Translations under genes and position numbers: made by a program
Part shown: one piece after another, positions 8,119-16,084 of the stretch
Layout: each line of letters opens with the position of its first letter
How positions within the stretch are numbered: the stretch's first letter is position 1
Notes under the pieces: generated by a model
Seen by the model: the letters and a program-made list of their open reading frames with translations, nothing else
Databases searched by the model: none
What the model was told of the DNA's origin: nothing
From: Microbacterium sp. SMR1
Lineage (GTDB): Bacteria; Actinomycetota; Actinomycetes; Actinomycetales; Microbacteriaceae
Direction of reading: 5' to 3'
NCBI RefSeq assembly: GCF_003289625.1
Contig: NZ_QMBN01000004.1
Coordinates: forward strand, 1-64,000
Length of the DNA: 64,000 bases

Positions 8119-9480
8119 GTGATCCAGAGCCCGGCATCCCGCCGCACCTCCGCCATCCGCATCGCCCTCACGGGCGCGAACGGCGGGTACGGGCGCACCC
8201 TGCTCGACCAGCTGCGGCGGCTTCCCGACATGACGGCCGCCCAGCTGATCGACCCCGACGTCGACGGCGTGGTCCGGATGCTGCACGACCTGGGCGTCGG
8301 TGACGACGACCTGGTCCGTGCGACGTCCGTCACCGAGACCGCCGCCGCCGTCGAAGCGGGCAAGGTCGCGGTCGTCAGCGACGGCGCCCACCTCTCCTGG
8401 GAGCACGCCGATGTCCTCGTCGAAGCGACCGGCCGCATCGAGGCGGGGTACGCGTACGCCGACACCGCCCTCGATTCCGGCACCCACGTCGTCATGGTCA
8501 GCAAGGAGATCGAGTCGGTCGCCGGCGTCGCCCTGAGCGCCAAGGCGCGCGAGCGGGGGCTGCGCTACCTGCCGGGAGACGGAGACCAGCCCGCCAACCT
8601 CATCCGGCTCGTCGAGTGGGTGCTTGCCGTCGGATTCGACATCGTCGCGCTCGGGAAGTCGGGCGAGTACGACCTCGTCTTCGACCCGGAGTCGGGCACC
8701 GTCGACCAGAACGGCGTGCAGATCGAGGCGCCCGCGCTCGGCGGGCTGCTCGACCTCGGTGCCGACACCGCCGCGACGCTGGCGGCGCGGGCCGATGCGG
8801 TGTCGGGCCTCAAGCGGGCCGCCGCAGCCGATTCCTGCGAGATGAACGTCGTCTCGCTCTACACGGGCGCCGTCGCCGACCGCGAGGCGATGCACTACCC
8901 CGTCGCGCGACCTGACGAGCTCGCCGACGTGTACGCGGAGCTCGCCGACGGTGGCATCCTCGCTTCGACGGGAGTCGTCGACGTGTTCTCGATGCTCCGC
9001 CTGCCGGGCGAGGCGAGCTTCGCCGGCGGCGTCTTCGCGATCGTCCGCACGGGCGACGACGTGACCTGGGCAACCCTGCGGGGCAAGGGCCACGTGGTCA
9101 GCCGGAACGGCCGATACGCGTGCATCTTCTGGCCCTACCACTTCATGGGCATCGAGACCCCGATGACCGTGGCCGCGGCGGTCGACGGCACCGCCACGAC
9201 CCCCGCTCCTCGCCAGCACACCGTGCTCGCCGCCCGCGCGACGGGTGACCTCGACGCGGGAACGGCCTTCCGCGTCGAAGGGCACCACCACGAGATCTCG
9301 GGGGTGTCGCCCGTGATCGTCGCCCCGGATGCCGGTGAGATCGCGCCGTACTACCTGCTCTCGGGCGCGCGCCTGCGCCGCGACGTCGCCGCCGGAGCCC
9401 TCGTGACGCTCGACGACCTCGACGACGTCCCCGCCGCGGCCCTCGCCGCCTACCGTGCCGGGCTCACGCTCGGCCGCTGA
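8119..9480 (+). CDS. NAD(P)-dependent oxidoreductase with C-terminal SAF domain
   Basis: 453 residues from a GTG at 8119 preceded by AGGA. The Rossmann motif IALTGANGGYGRTLLDQL is at residues 14-31; the middle resembles homoserine-dehydrogenase-type proteins, with VVMVSKEIESVAG and LRYLPGDGDQPANLIRLVEW. The last 60 residues (YYLLSGARLRRDVAAGALVTLDDLDD) are a SAF domain. Such proteins occur next to DUF1537 kinases and are assumed to oxidise the acid sugar, but this is not the classic LtnD or PdxA2 dehydrogenase. First gene of the rightward unit with the permease 138 bp downstream. Function within the pathway is inferred from context. Confidence 0.75.
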   Translation: MIQSPASRRTSAIRIALTGANGGYGRTLLDQLRRLPDMTAAQLIDPDVDGVVRMLHDLGVGDDDLVRATSVTETAAAVEAGKVAVVSDGAHLSWEHADVLVEATGRIEAGYAYADTALDSGTHVVMVSKEIESVAGVALSAKARERGLRYLPGDGDQPANLIRLVEWVLAVGFDIVALGKSGEYDLVFDPESGTVDQNGVQIEAPALGGLLDLGADTAATLAARADAVSGLKRAAAADSCEMNVVSLYTGAVADREAMHYPVARPDELADVYAELADGGILASTGVVDVFSMLRLPGEASFAGGVFAIVRTGDDVTWATLRGKGHVVSRNGRYACIFWPYHFMGIETPMTVAAAVDGTATTPAPRQHTVLAARATGDLDAGTAFRVEGHHHEISGVSPVIVAPDAGEIAPYYLLSGARLRRDVAAGALVTLDDLDDVPAAALAAYRAGLTLGR

Positions 9481-9574
9481 CGGGCGCCTCGCCCGCATCC
9501 TGCCCCTCCGCATCCCCTCATCTCAACCCGATTCCGCCCGCAACCCGATTCCGACGACCTGGAGATCAACGACG

Positions 9575-9622
9575 ATGCACCGTGACCTGACCGACCTCGC
9601 ACGCGGAGGGATGCCCGCATGA
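9575..9622 (+). CDS. possible 15-residue coupling ORF before the permease
   Basis: ATG at 9575 encodes MHRDLTDLARGGMPA and stops at a TGA that overlaps the permease ATG (ATGA at 9619-9622). GGAG at 9561-9564 could serve it. It may be a translational-coupling leader, or chance. Just upstream a 13-bp direct repeat (9524-9536 and 9541-9553) of unknown meaning occurs. Confidence 0.3.
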   Translation: MHRDLTDLARGGMPA

Positions 9623-10929
9623 ACGTGGAGATCATCGCCCTCATCGTCCTGGTCGCCGTTTTCGCCATCTCGGCCATCCGCAATGTCCACATGGGCGCGC
9701 TCGCGCTCGTCGCCGCCGTCCTCGTCGGCGTGCTGGTCGTGGGCGAGCCGCTCGATGACGTCCTCGGGGGCTTCCCCGTCGACGCTCTGCTGATCCTGCT
9801 CGGGATCACCTACCTCTTCGGCATCGCGCGGACGGTCGGTGCGGTCGACTGGCTCGTCGACCGGTCGGTGCGCCTCATCGGAGACCGCGTCGCCCTGATC
9901 CCGTGGGCGATGCTGGTCGTCGGCACGCTCGTCGCGTGCCTCGGCACGTCGCACGCGGCCTTCACCATCGTGCCGATCGCGATGAGCCTGGCGCACAAGC
10001 ACCGCATCCACACGACGATGATGGGCATCGTCATGAGCTCCGCGATCGTCGGCGGGGCGCTCGCCCCGACCAGCATCGTCGGCATCACGGTCATGACCGT
10101 CGCGAACGCCGCGGAGATCCCCTACAACGCCGGCCTCATGTTCGCCCTGTCGATCGGGGTCAACGCCCTCGTCGTGCTCGTGGCGTTCTTCATGTTCGGC
10201 GGGCGCGAGCTCATCGCCCGCGGTCGTGCTGCGAAGGCGCAGCGCGCGGCGGGCGACAACGTTCCGCTCGGCGGCGGCGTCGGGGTCCGGACCCGCACCG
10301 AGACGACGAAGCTCACCGGCTACCAGCTGATGACGCTCATCTCGATTCCGGTCCTCGTGGTCGCGTTCTTCACGCTGACCATCAACGACGTCGACCTCAA
10401 CCTCGGCGCGGTCGCGCTGACGCTCGCCGTGCTGCTCGCCTTCATCAACCCGAAGGTCGGACGCGAGGCGCTCGGCAAGGTCGACTGGGGCACCATCCTG
10501 CTGCTCGGCGGCATCATCACCTACGTCGGCGTCCTCACCCGCCTCGGTGCCATCGATCAGCTCGGCGAGGCCGCCCGCTCGGTCAGCGTCCCGATCATCG
10601 CTGCCGTCGTCCTCTGCGTCATCGCCGCCCTTGTCTCGGCGTTCGCCTCGACCATCGGCATCATCGGCGCGCTCGTTCCCCTCGCTGTGCCGCTGCTCGT
10701 TCCGGGCGGTGGTCTCGAGATGACCGGCTTCATCTACGCCCTCGCGATCTCGGCGTCGCTCGTCGACTGCGCTCCCTTCGGCACGACCGGTGCCACGATC
10801 GTCGCCTCGGGTCCCGAGGAGGACCGACCGCGGCTCTACCGGCACCTCATGATCTGGGGCCTGTCGATGGTGCTGATCGGGCCCGCGATCACGATCCTCC
10901 TGTTCGTCGTGCCCTTCCTGGGGGCCTGA
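9619..10929 (+). CDS. SLC13/CitMHS-type organic acid permease
   Basis: 436 residues and almost entirely hydrophobic, with roughly 11-12 membrane segments. The early TSHAAFTIVPIAMSLAHKH and later DCAPFGTTGATIVASGPEED segments, each within an ion-transporter (ArsB/NhaD/MatC-like) half, place it among sodium- or proton-coupled carboxylate permeases. It follows the SAF dehydrogenase, and the context suggests uptake of the acid sugar (threonate/erythronate-like) degraded by this cluster. A GGAGGG site precedes the ATG. Specificity is inferred. Confidence 0.8.
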   Translation: MNVEIIALIVLVAVFAISAIRNVHMGALALVAAVLVGVLVVGEPLDDVLGGFPVDALLILLGITYLFGIARTVGAVDWLVDRSVRLIGDRVALIPWAMLVVGTLVACLGTSHAAFTIVPIAMSLAHKHRIHTTMMGIVMSSAIVGGALAPTSIVGITVMTVANAAEIPYNAGLMFALSIGVNALVVLVAFFMFGGRELIARGRAAKAQRAAGDNVPLGGGVGVRTRTETTKLTGYQLMTLISIPVLVVAFFTLTINDVDLNLGAVALTLAVLLAFINPKVGREALGKVDWGTILLLGGIITYVGVLTRLGAIDQLGEAARSVSVPIIAAVVLCVIAALVSAFASTIGIIGALVPLAVPLLVPGGGLEMTGFIYALAISASLVDCAPFGTTGATIVASGPEEDRPRLYRHLMIWGLSMVLIGPAITILLFVVPFLGA

Positions 10930-10974
10930 CCCCGGTCCCCGGATCCCGCCCCCGTCCGCCCACGCCCCGACTCG

Positions 10975-10998
10975 GCGGGCGGGGGCGCCCCCGCCCGC
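10975..10998. terminator. perfect 24-bp GC palindrome after the permease gene
   Basis: A self-complementary 24-mer made only of G and C, 45 bp past the permease stop. It could form a very stable hairpin or cruciform; no T-tract follows, so terminator function is a guess. Confidence 0.5.
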
Positions 10999-11091
10999 GG
11001 GCGAGACGGCCGAACCCGATGACCTACACGATGCACGCGTTCCTTCGCACGGGGGATGCGTGCGCGCGGGCTTCCGGCCTAGCGTCGAAGG

Positions 11092-11220
11092 ATGGACGTC
11101 AGCTCGATGATCATGGGTGGCGCGATCGCGTCGGTGATGTGGATCGTCTTCGTGCCGTGGTCGAAGCTCCGGCGGTTGCGCGAGCTCGATGAGCGCACCG
11201 GGCGAACGGACGGAGACTGA
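11092..11220 (+). CDS. small single-pass membrane protein (hypothetical)
   Basis: 42 residues: MDVSSMIMGGAIASVMWIVF, then VPWSKLRRLRELDERTGRTDGD. A hydrophobic helix (residues 5-23) precedes a highly charged cytoplasmic-type tail. GAAGG lies 5 nt before the ATG. It ends 2 bp before the ATG of the following hydrolase gene, so the two should be co-transcribed. No homologue recognised; it could be a regulatory or chaperoning small membrane protein. Confidence 0.5.
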   Translation: MDVSSMIMGGAIASVMWIVFVPWSKLRRLRELDERTGRTDGD

Positions 11221-11222
11221 CC

Positions 11223-12311
11223 ATGCCGCTCGATCCGTTCTTCGCCGAGCGGCTGCGCACGCACCGGCGGTACCTCCTGCGTCAGGCCTGGCGGTCGGTC
11301 ACGTCGGCGGTGGCCGAGCGGATGCCGCGGATGCCGCGGTCTCCCGCCGCCGAGGGCGTGCCGGGCACCGCGCCCGCGCCGAGCCCGGCCCCCGCCAAGC
11401 CCGGCGGCAAGCGCCCGCTCACCCCGCGCGAGCGTCACCGCAAGGCGGCGCTCGCCTGGGACCGCCAGGAGCTCCGCACGGTCGGTACACCGGGACCCGG
11501 GATCGCCACGTCCGAGCACGTCGTCCCCGTGGCCGGATACCCCGACGTGCGCGTCCGGGTCTACCGTCCGAGCACCCTGGCCGAGGGAGAGCCTGCGCCG
11601 GCGTGCCTGGTCTTCGGCGGCGGGGCGTTTCGTATCGGCGGCATCGACTACCCGACGGCGGATGCCGCGTGCCGACGCCGTGCCGAGGCATCCGGAGTCG
11701 TGCTGATAGCGGTCGACTACTCGCTCGCGCCCGAGCATCGCTATCCGACCCAGATCGAGCAGGCGTACGCCGCGTGGGAGTGGCTGCACGACGAGGCGGC
11801 GACGCTCGGCATCGACCCGGACCGCGTCGGCATCTCGGGGTCGTCCGCGGGCGGGAACATCGCCGCCGTGCTGACGCTCATGAACCGCGACCGTGCGCGG
11901 CTGCCGGTCGCCGTGCAGATCCTCGAGGTGCCGGTGACCGACCTCACCGGGCGGTTCATCGATCTGCGCGCGACCTACGCGCTCGGCATCCCGGCCTTCA
12001 TCGCCCTGCGCGAGCTCGTCTCGGTCGCCCGCACGTATCTCGGCGACCGCTCGCGCGCGCACGAGTCGTACGCGTCGCCGATGCGCGCCGATTCGCTCGC
12101 CGACCTGCCGCCGGCGGTCATCCTCACGGCCGAGTACGACCCGTTGCGCGCTGACGGTGCGGCCTATGCCGCGAAGCTCCGCCGCGCCGGCGGGGAGGCG
12201 AGTGCGACCCGGTACCTGGGCGTCACGCACGACACCCCGATCTTCGTCGGAGCGCTTCCCGCCGCGCGTCGCTGGGAGGCGGAGGTCGTCGCCGCCCTCC
12301 GGCGGATCTGA
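11223..12311 (+). CDS. alpha/beta hydrolase of the hormone-sensitive-lipase type
   Basis: 362 residues. The oxyanion motif is FGGGAFRIGG (an HGGG variant), the nucleophile sits in GSSAG (Ser208), Asp306 in AEYDPLRADG and His336 in GVTHDTPIF complete the triad. The ALAPEHRYPTQIEQAYAAWEWL stretch is typical of the HSL/arylacetamide deacetylase group. Residues 1-75 form a basic, Pro/Ala-rich extension that is not part of the fold. Probable carboxylesterase on small acyl esters; natural substrate unknown. Confidence 0.88.
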   Translation: MPLDPFFAERLRTHRRYLLRQAWRSVTSAVAERMPRMPRSPAAEGVPGTAPAPSPAPAKPGGKRPLTPRERHRKAALAWDRQELRTVGTPGPGIATSEHVVPVAGYPDVRVRVYRPSTLAEGEPAPACLVFGGGAFRIGGIDYPTADAACRRRAEASGVVLIAVDYSLAPEHRYPTQIEQAYAAWEWLHDEAATLGIDPDRVGISGSSAGGNIAAVLTLMNRDRARLPVAVQILEVPVTDLTGRFIDLRATYALGIPAFIALRELVSVARTYLGDRSRAHESYASPMRADSLADLPPAVILTAEYDPLRADGAAYAAKLRRAGGEASATRYLGVTHDTPIFVGALPAARRWEAEVVAALRRI

Positions 12312-12390
12312 CCCCCGCCAACGTCACATCCGTCCCACGCGCCCCGAAAACGGGCGACACGCCGGGTGAAAGCGGCCCCCGAAGCCGGTA

Positions 12391-12423
12391 AATCCGCGAA
12401 ATTCCGCGGAATCCGCGTATATT
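12391..12423 (+). promoter_or_regulatory. HU gene promoter with three TCCGCG repeats
   Basis: TATATT at 12418-12423 is a strong -10. Immediately upstream are three TCCGCG copies (12393, 12403, 12412), spaced 10 and 9 bp; the middle one sits in the perfect palindrome ATTCCGCGGAAT (12401-12412). The repeats fill the -35/spacer region, as an operator for a repressor or autoregulation by HU would. Confidence 0.6.
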
Positions 12424-12522
12424 CGGGACCGGTCGAACGACCAACCGTGGGACGCGAGTCCCCCGGGAACCACCCACGCTGTCGGCGGCGCGTCCGTCGT
12501 CCGCCGTCTGGAGGACAACCCT

Positions 12523-12810
12523 ATGGCTGACAAGTCCATCACCAAGACCGAGCTCGTCGCGAGCATCGCCAGCGCCACCGGTCAGAGCCAGGCCGCCGTC
12601 TCGGGCGTGCTCGACTCGCTCTTCACGACCGTCTCCGAGGCCGTCGCCAAGGGCAGCAAGGTCTCGATCCCGGGCTGGATCGCCTTCGAGCAGGTCGACA
12701 CCGCCGCTCGCACCGGCCGCAACCCGCAGACCGGCGAGGAGATCAAGATCGCCGCGGGCAAGCGCGTCAAGGTGACCGCCGGCTCGAAGCTGAAGGCCGC
12801 CGTCAAGTAA
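12523..12810 (+). CDS. hup: HU-family nucleoid protein
   Basis: 95 residues: ITKTELVASIASATGQSQAAV dimerisation helices, then GSKVSIPGWIAFEQVDTAARTGRNPQTGEEI with the conserved GRNPQTGE DNA-arm motif, ending GSKLKAAVK. It bends and compacts DNA as a homodimer. It lacks the long lysine-rich tail of mycobacterial HU. GGAGG sits about 10 nt upstream of the ATG. Monocistronic between its own promoter and a hairpin terminator. Confidence 0.95.
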   Translation: MADKSITKTELVASIASATGQSQAAVSGVLDSLFTTVSEAVAKGSKVSIPGWIAFEQVDTAARTGRNPQTGEEIKIAAGKRVKVTAGSKLKAAVK

Positions 12811-12826
12811 TCGACGACGATTCACC

Positions 12827-12857
12827 GGAGGGGGATGCCGATACGGCGTCCCCCTCC
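12827..12857 (+). terminator. rho-independent-type hairpin after hup
   Basis: Stem GGAGGGGGA / TCCCCCTCC with an inner TGCCG/CGGCG pairing, 17 nt after the hup stop, followed by GTCGTT. Confidence 0.8.
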
Positions 12858-12931
12858 GTCGTTCCCGCCCCGCCCGCCGGGGACCTCGCGGCTGAGAGGC
12901 TCAGACCTCCCGGCCGCCGTAGGCTGGTGGG

Positions 12932-14908
12932 GTGGAATCCCGAGCGCAGCGTCTCGCCGGACCGGCGATCCTCGCTGTGTCGGCTCTCATCGTCGTCCTC
13001 ATCGGCCTCGCGGCCGGAGGCGGCGCCGCACCGCTGCAGCTGCTCGACCCGGGACCGGTCGTGCGCTGGGGCCTGCCGATCATCAAGCTCGTCGTCAATC
13101 TGGCGGCAGCCGGCATGGTCGGTTCCCTCGTCGTGGCGCTGTTCGCCCTGCGCGCAGGCGAGCGCCCGTTCGACACGGCCCTCGACACCGCGTCGATCTC
13201 GGCGGCGGTCTTCACCGTCGCGAGCGCCGGCACCGCGTTCTTCACCTTCCTGAACCTCCTGGGCGCAGCTCCGAGCGCGAGCGCGGAGTTCGGCCAGCAG
13301 CTCGGCCGGTTCCTCGTCGACACCGAGGCCGGGCGCGCCTGGCTGCTGACGACGATCGCGGGCGCGGTGCTGACGGTGCTGACGTTCGCCGTCCGCGGCT
13401 GGACCTCGACGCTGATCGTCGGCATCCTCGCCGCCGCATCCCTCATCCCGATGGCGACACAGGGACACTCGGGCGAAGAGGCGAACCACAACATCGCGGT
13501 CACCGCGCTCGCCCTGCACATCGTCGCCGCCGCCGTCTGGCTCGGCGGTCTGCTGCTGCTCGTGATCATCCGGCCCGTCGTCGACCGTGCCGACATGGTC
13601 GCCGTCGTGTCCCGGTACTCCAGCATCGCTCTCGCGGCCTTCATCGTGGTCGCGGTCTCGGGAACGGTCCGCGCCGCCGTCGCGATCCTCTCGCCCGCCA
13701 ACCTGTTCTCTCCCTACGGGGCGCTGCTGCTGCTCAAGGTCGTCGCGCTCATCGCCATGGGCGTGCTGGGCGCCTCGTACCGCGGGCGGCTCATCACCAA
13801 GCTCGCCTCGTCGGGCGCCGCCCGGGTGTTCTGGCTGCTCGTGACCGTCGAGATCGTCTTCATGGGCATCGCGAGCGGCGCGGCCGCGGCCCTCGCCCGC
13901 ACCCCTCCGCCCGTCGACACGACCCTGCCCGAGCAGCAGACGCCCGCCCAGATCCTGACCGGCACCGTCCTGCCTCCCGAGCTGACGATCGACCGCTGGT
14001 TCACGATGTGGGATGTCGACCTGCTCTGGGTCTTCGCCGTCGGGTTCGGTCTCTTCTTCTACCTGGCCGGAGTGTGGCGCCTGCGCAAGCGCGGCGACCG
14101 CTGGCCGCTGTACCGCACGGTGCTGTGGGTGTTCGGATTGCTCCTGCTGGCATGGGTCACGAGCGGACCCATCAACGCCTACCAGGACTACCTGTTCAGC
14201 CTGCACATGATCGGGCACATGCTGCTCTCGATGGCCATCCCGCTGTGCCTCGTCGCGGGCGCTCCCGTGACCTTGGCCGCACGCGCGATCCGCAAGCGGG
14301 ACGACGGGTCGCGCGGCGGTCGCGAGTGGATCCTCTGGGCCGTTCACACCCCGTTCTCGCGCGTCGTCACCCACCCCGCGTTCGCCGCGGTCATGTTCGT
14401 CGGCTCGCTCTGGGTCTTCTACTACACCGACCTGTTCCGCTGGACGCTGTACGACCACATCGGGCACGAGTGGATGGTCGCCCACTTCCTGATCTCGGGC
14501 TACCTGTTCGTGCTGTCGCTCATCGGCATCGACCCCGTGCCCTACCGTCTGCCCTACCCCTTCCGGCTCCTCACGCTCATCGCGGTCATGGCGACCCACG
14601 CCTTCTTCGGCATGGCGATCATGATGTCGTCCGGCCTGTTCGCCGCGGAGTGGTTCGGCTCGATGGGCCGCATGTGGGGGCCGACGCCGCTCGAGGACCA
14701 GTACATCGGCGGTGGTGTCGCCTGGTCGGTCGGTGAGATCCCGACACTGATCCTCGCGATCACGGTCGCGATCCAGTGGAGCCGCTCGGACGACCGGATG
14801 CAGCGCCGCCGTGACCGGCAGGTCGAGCGAGCCGGCGACACCGAGCTCGACGAGTACAACGAGCGCCTCGCCGAGCTGGCCCGCCGAGACGCCGCGCGCA
14901 GCCGCTGA
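12932..14908 (+). CDS. fused CopD-domain / CtaG-like cytochrome c oxidase assembly membrane protein
   Basis: 658 residues from GTG at 12932. The first half (about 1-320) has eight hydrophobic helices with the CopD features HIVAAAVWLGGLLLLVI and LLLKVVALIAMGVLG. The second half (about 340-630) is a caa3_CtaG domain with FSLHMIGHMLLSMAIPLCLV, WMVAHFLISGYLF and ATHAFFGMAIMMSS, carrying conserved histidines probably used for copper. This fused form is standard in Actinobacteria and is thought to supply copper for cytochrome oxidase assembly. It ends 6 bp before the convergent gene at 14915. Confidence 0.87.
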   Translation: MESRAQRLAGPAILAVSALIVVLIGLAAGGGAAPLQLLDPGPVVRWGLPIIKLVVNLAAAGMVGSLVVALFALRAGERPFDTALDTASISAAVFTVASAGTAFFTFLNLLGAAPSASAEFGQQLGRFLVDTEAGRAWLLTTIAGAVLTVLTFAVRGWTSTLIVGILAAASLIPMATQGHSGEEANHNIAVTALALHIVAAAVWLGGLLLLVIIRPVVDRADMVAVVSRYSSIALAAFIVVAVSGTVRAAVAILSPANLFSPYGALLLLKVVALIAMGVLGASYRGRLITKLASSGAARVFWLLVTVEIVFMGIASGAAAALARTPPPVDTTLPEQQTPAQILTGTVLPPELTIDRWFTMWDVDLLWVFAVGFGLFFYLAGVWRLRKRGDRWPLYRTVLWVFGLLLLAWVTSGPINAYQDYLFSLHMIGHMLLSMAIPLCLVAGAPVTLAARAIRKRDDGSRGGREWILWAVHTPFSRVVTHPAFAAVMFVGSLWVFYYTDLFRWTLYDHIGHEWMVAHFLISGYLFVLSLIGIDPVPYRLPYPFRLLTLIAVMATHAFFGMAIMMSSGLFAAEWFGSMGRMWGPTPLEDQYIGGGVAWSVGEIPTLILAITVAIQWSRSDDRMQRRRDRQVERAGDTELDEYNERLAELARRDAARSR

Positions 14909-14914
14909 CGCCGA

Positions 14915-16042
14915 TCAGCCCTGGTCGGCCGACACCTGGATGGATGCCGTGCCGTCGGGGAGGATCGTAATCTTGCCGGTCAAGAAGAACTCGACGTCCT
15001 CCGAGACCTCGTTGAGTCGTCCGTCGTAGAGGGAGCGGATGTCGACGTCGATGTGGGCGACCGCGCGGGTGCTCGGGATCGCCCACTGCGCGCCGTCGGG
15101 CACGACCTCGATCTCGGGGTTCTGTGCGATCGACCACTGCGGGGCGCCCTCGACACGGTTGCGGACGAAGTAGCCGAACGGGCATCCCGTCGGCTGCAGC
15201 ACCTGCTGGGTCGCGCAGGAGGCGAGGAACTCGTCGACGCGGTCTTGCACGACCTCGATGAACTCCGGCGTGGGCTCGGTCTGCAGATCGACCGGCACGG
15301 ACTTCTGCGGGGCATCCGAGAGCACGGCCACTCCGGGGGTCTGCGCCGTCGGGGTGTCGACCGAGATGGAGTAGGCGCCGGGAGAGAACACGAGCATCGA
15401 CACGGGCACGAGCGGGTCGGCATCCACGCCCTCGGGGGCGACCTGCCGGGTATCGAGCTCGAAGCCGTTGACGGAGAACCGCGTGGCTCCTCGCACCGTG
15501 AGGTCGATCGCCGAGAGAGGGCTGTGCGCGAAGCGCCAGGCCGGGGCGACGCCGATCCAGCCGTCCTGCTCGACGTCGAACTGGGTGCGGCCGCGATGAC
15601 CGTTCGCGAGGTAGGTGACGGTGATCTCGGTCACGTCGCCGCGGACGCGCTCACCGATGACCGCGACCTCGGACAGCGGTGCGAGGGCAGCGCGGCGCAG
15701 CAGCACCTCGGATGTCGTCGACGGCAGCTCCGCCGCGGCGAGCTCGGCGGAGTCCATGGCGACGCCGGGCAGTCGCAGCGCATCGGCGGCGCTGCCGCTG
15801 CTCAGCAGCGACAGGTAGCGCTCGACGAAGGCCGCAGGGCTGTAGAGCGTGCGGTACACCGCGACACCGCCGACGCCGAGCGCGCCGAGGGCGAGCACCG
15901 AGAGGAGCCCGATCGCGGTGAGGTCGAAAGCAAGGCGTCGCCGGGCACGTCGCCGGCCCTGTCCGGTCCGTCGCACGCTTTCGGGCGCGTTCGACTCATC
16001 GTCGCCGATCGCGGCGTCCGGAGTCGTCTGCGCCTCGTGCAC
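14915..16042 (-). CDS. hypothetical protein with one N-terminal membrane anchor
   Basis: 375 residues. A basic cytoplasmic head (GQGRRRARRRL, about 28-38) precedes one membrane helix (AIGLLSVLALGALGVGGVAVY, about 43-63). The remaining about 310 residues should be outside the membrane. They begin with a helical segment AAFVERYLSLLSSGSAADALRLPG that looks like the NTF2-like/DUF4878 start seen in many anchored actinobacterial proteins, and contain two cysteines (in LASCATQ and PTGCPFGYFV) that could form a disulfide. No function recognised. Divergent from the Pif1-like gene with 42 bp between them. Confidence 0.75.
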   Translation of the reverse strand: MHEAQTTPDAAIGDDESNAPESVRRTGQGRRRARRRLAFDLTAIGLLSVLALGALGVGGVAVYRTLYSPAAFVERYLSLLSSGSAADALRLPGVAMDSAELAAAELPSTTSEVLLRRAALAPLSEVAVIGERVRGDVTEITVTYLANGHRGRTQFDVEQDGWIGVAPAWRFAHSPLSAIDLTVRGATRFSVNGFELDTRQVAPEGVDADPLVPVSMLVFSPGAYSISVDTPTAQTPGVAVLSDAPQKSVPVDLQTEPTPEFIEVVQDRVDEFLASCATQQVLQPTGCPFGYFVRNRVEGAPQWSIAQNPEIEVVPDGAQWAIPSTRAVAHIDVDIRSLYDGRLNEVSEDVEFFLTGKITILPDGTASIQVSADQG

Positions 16043-16084
16043 AGCACAAGTCTAGGAAGGCTCACCTGTGGCTACCATGAATCG

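Noticed and set aside
12803-14599. 598-codon leftward frame opposite the CtaG-like gene
   Set aside because: Asp/Glu/Arg/Gln low-complexity composition and no start signal; mirror of a membrane protein gene.
15053-16084. N-terminal extension of the Pif1-like helicase
   Set aside because: Upstream reading runs antisense through the gene at 14915-16042 and lacks homology; GTG 16085 begins the conserved protein.
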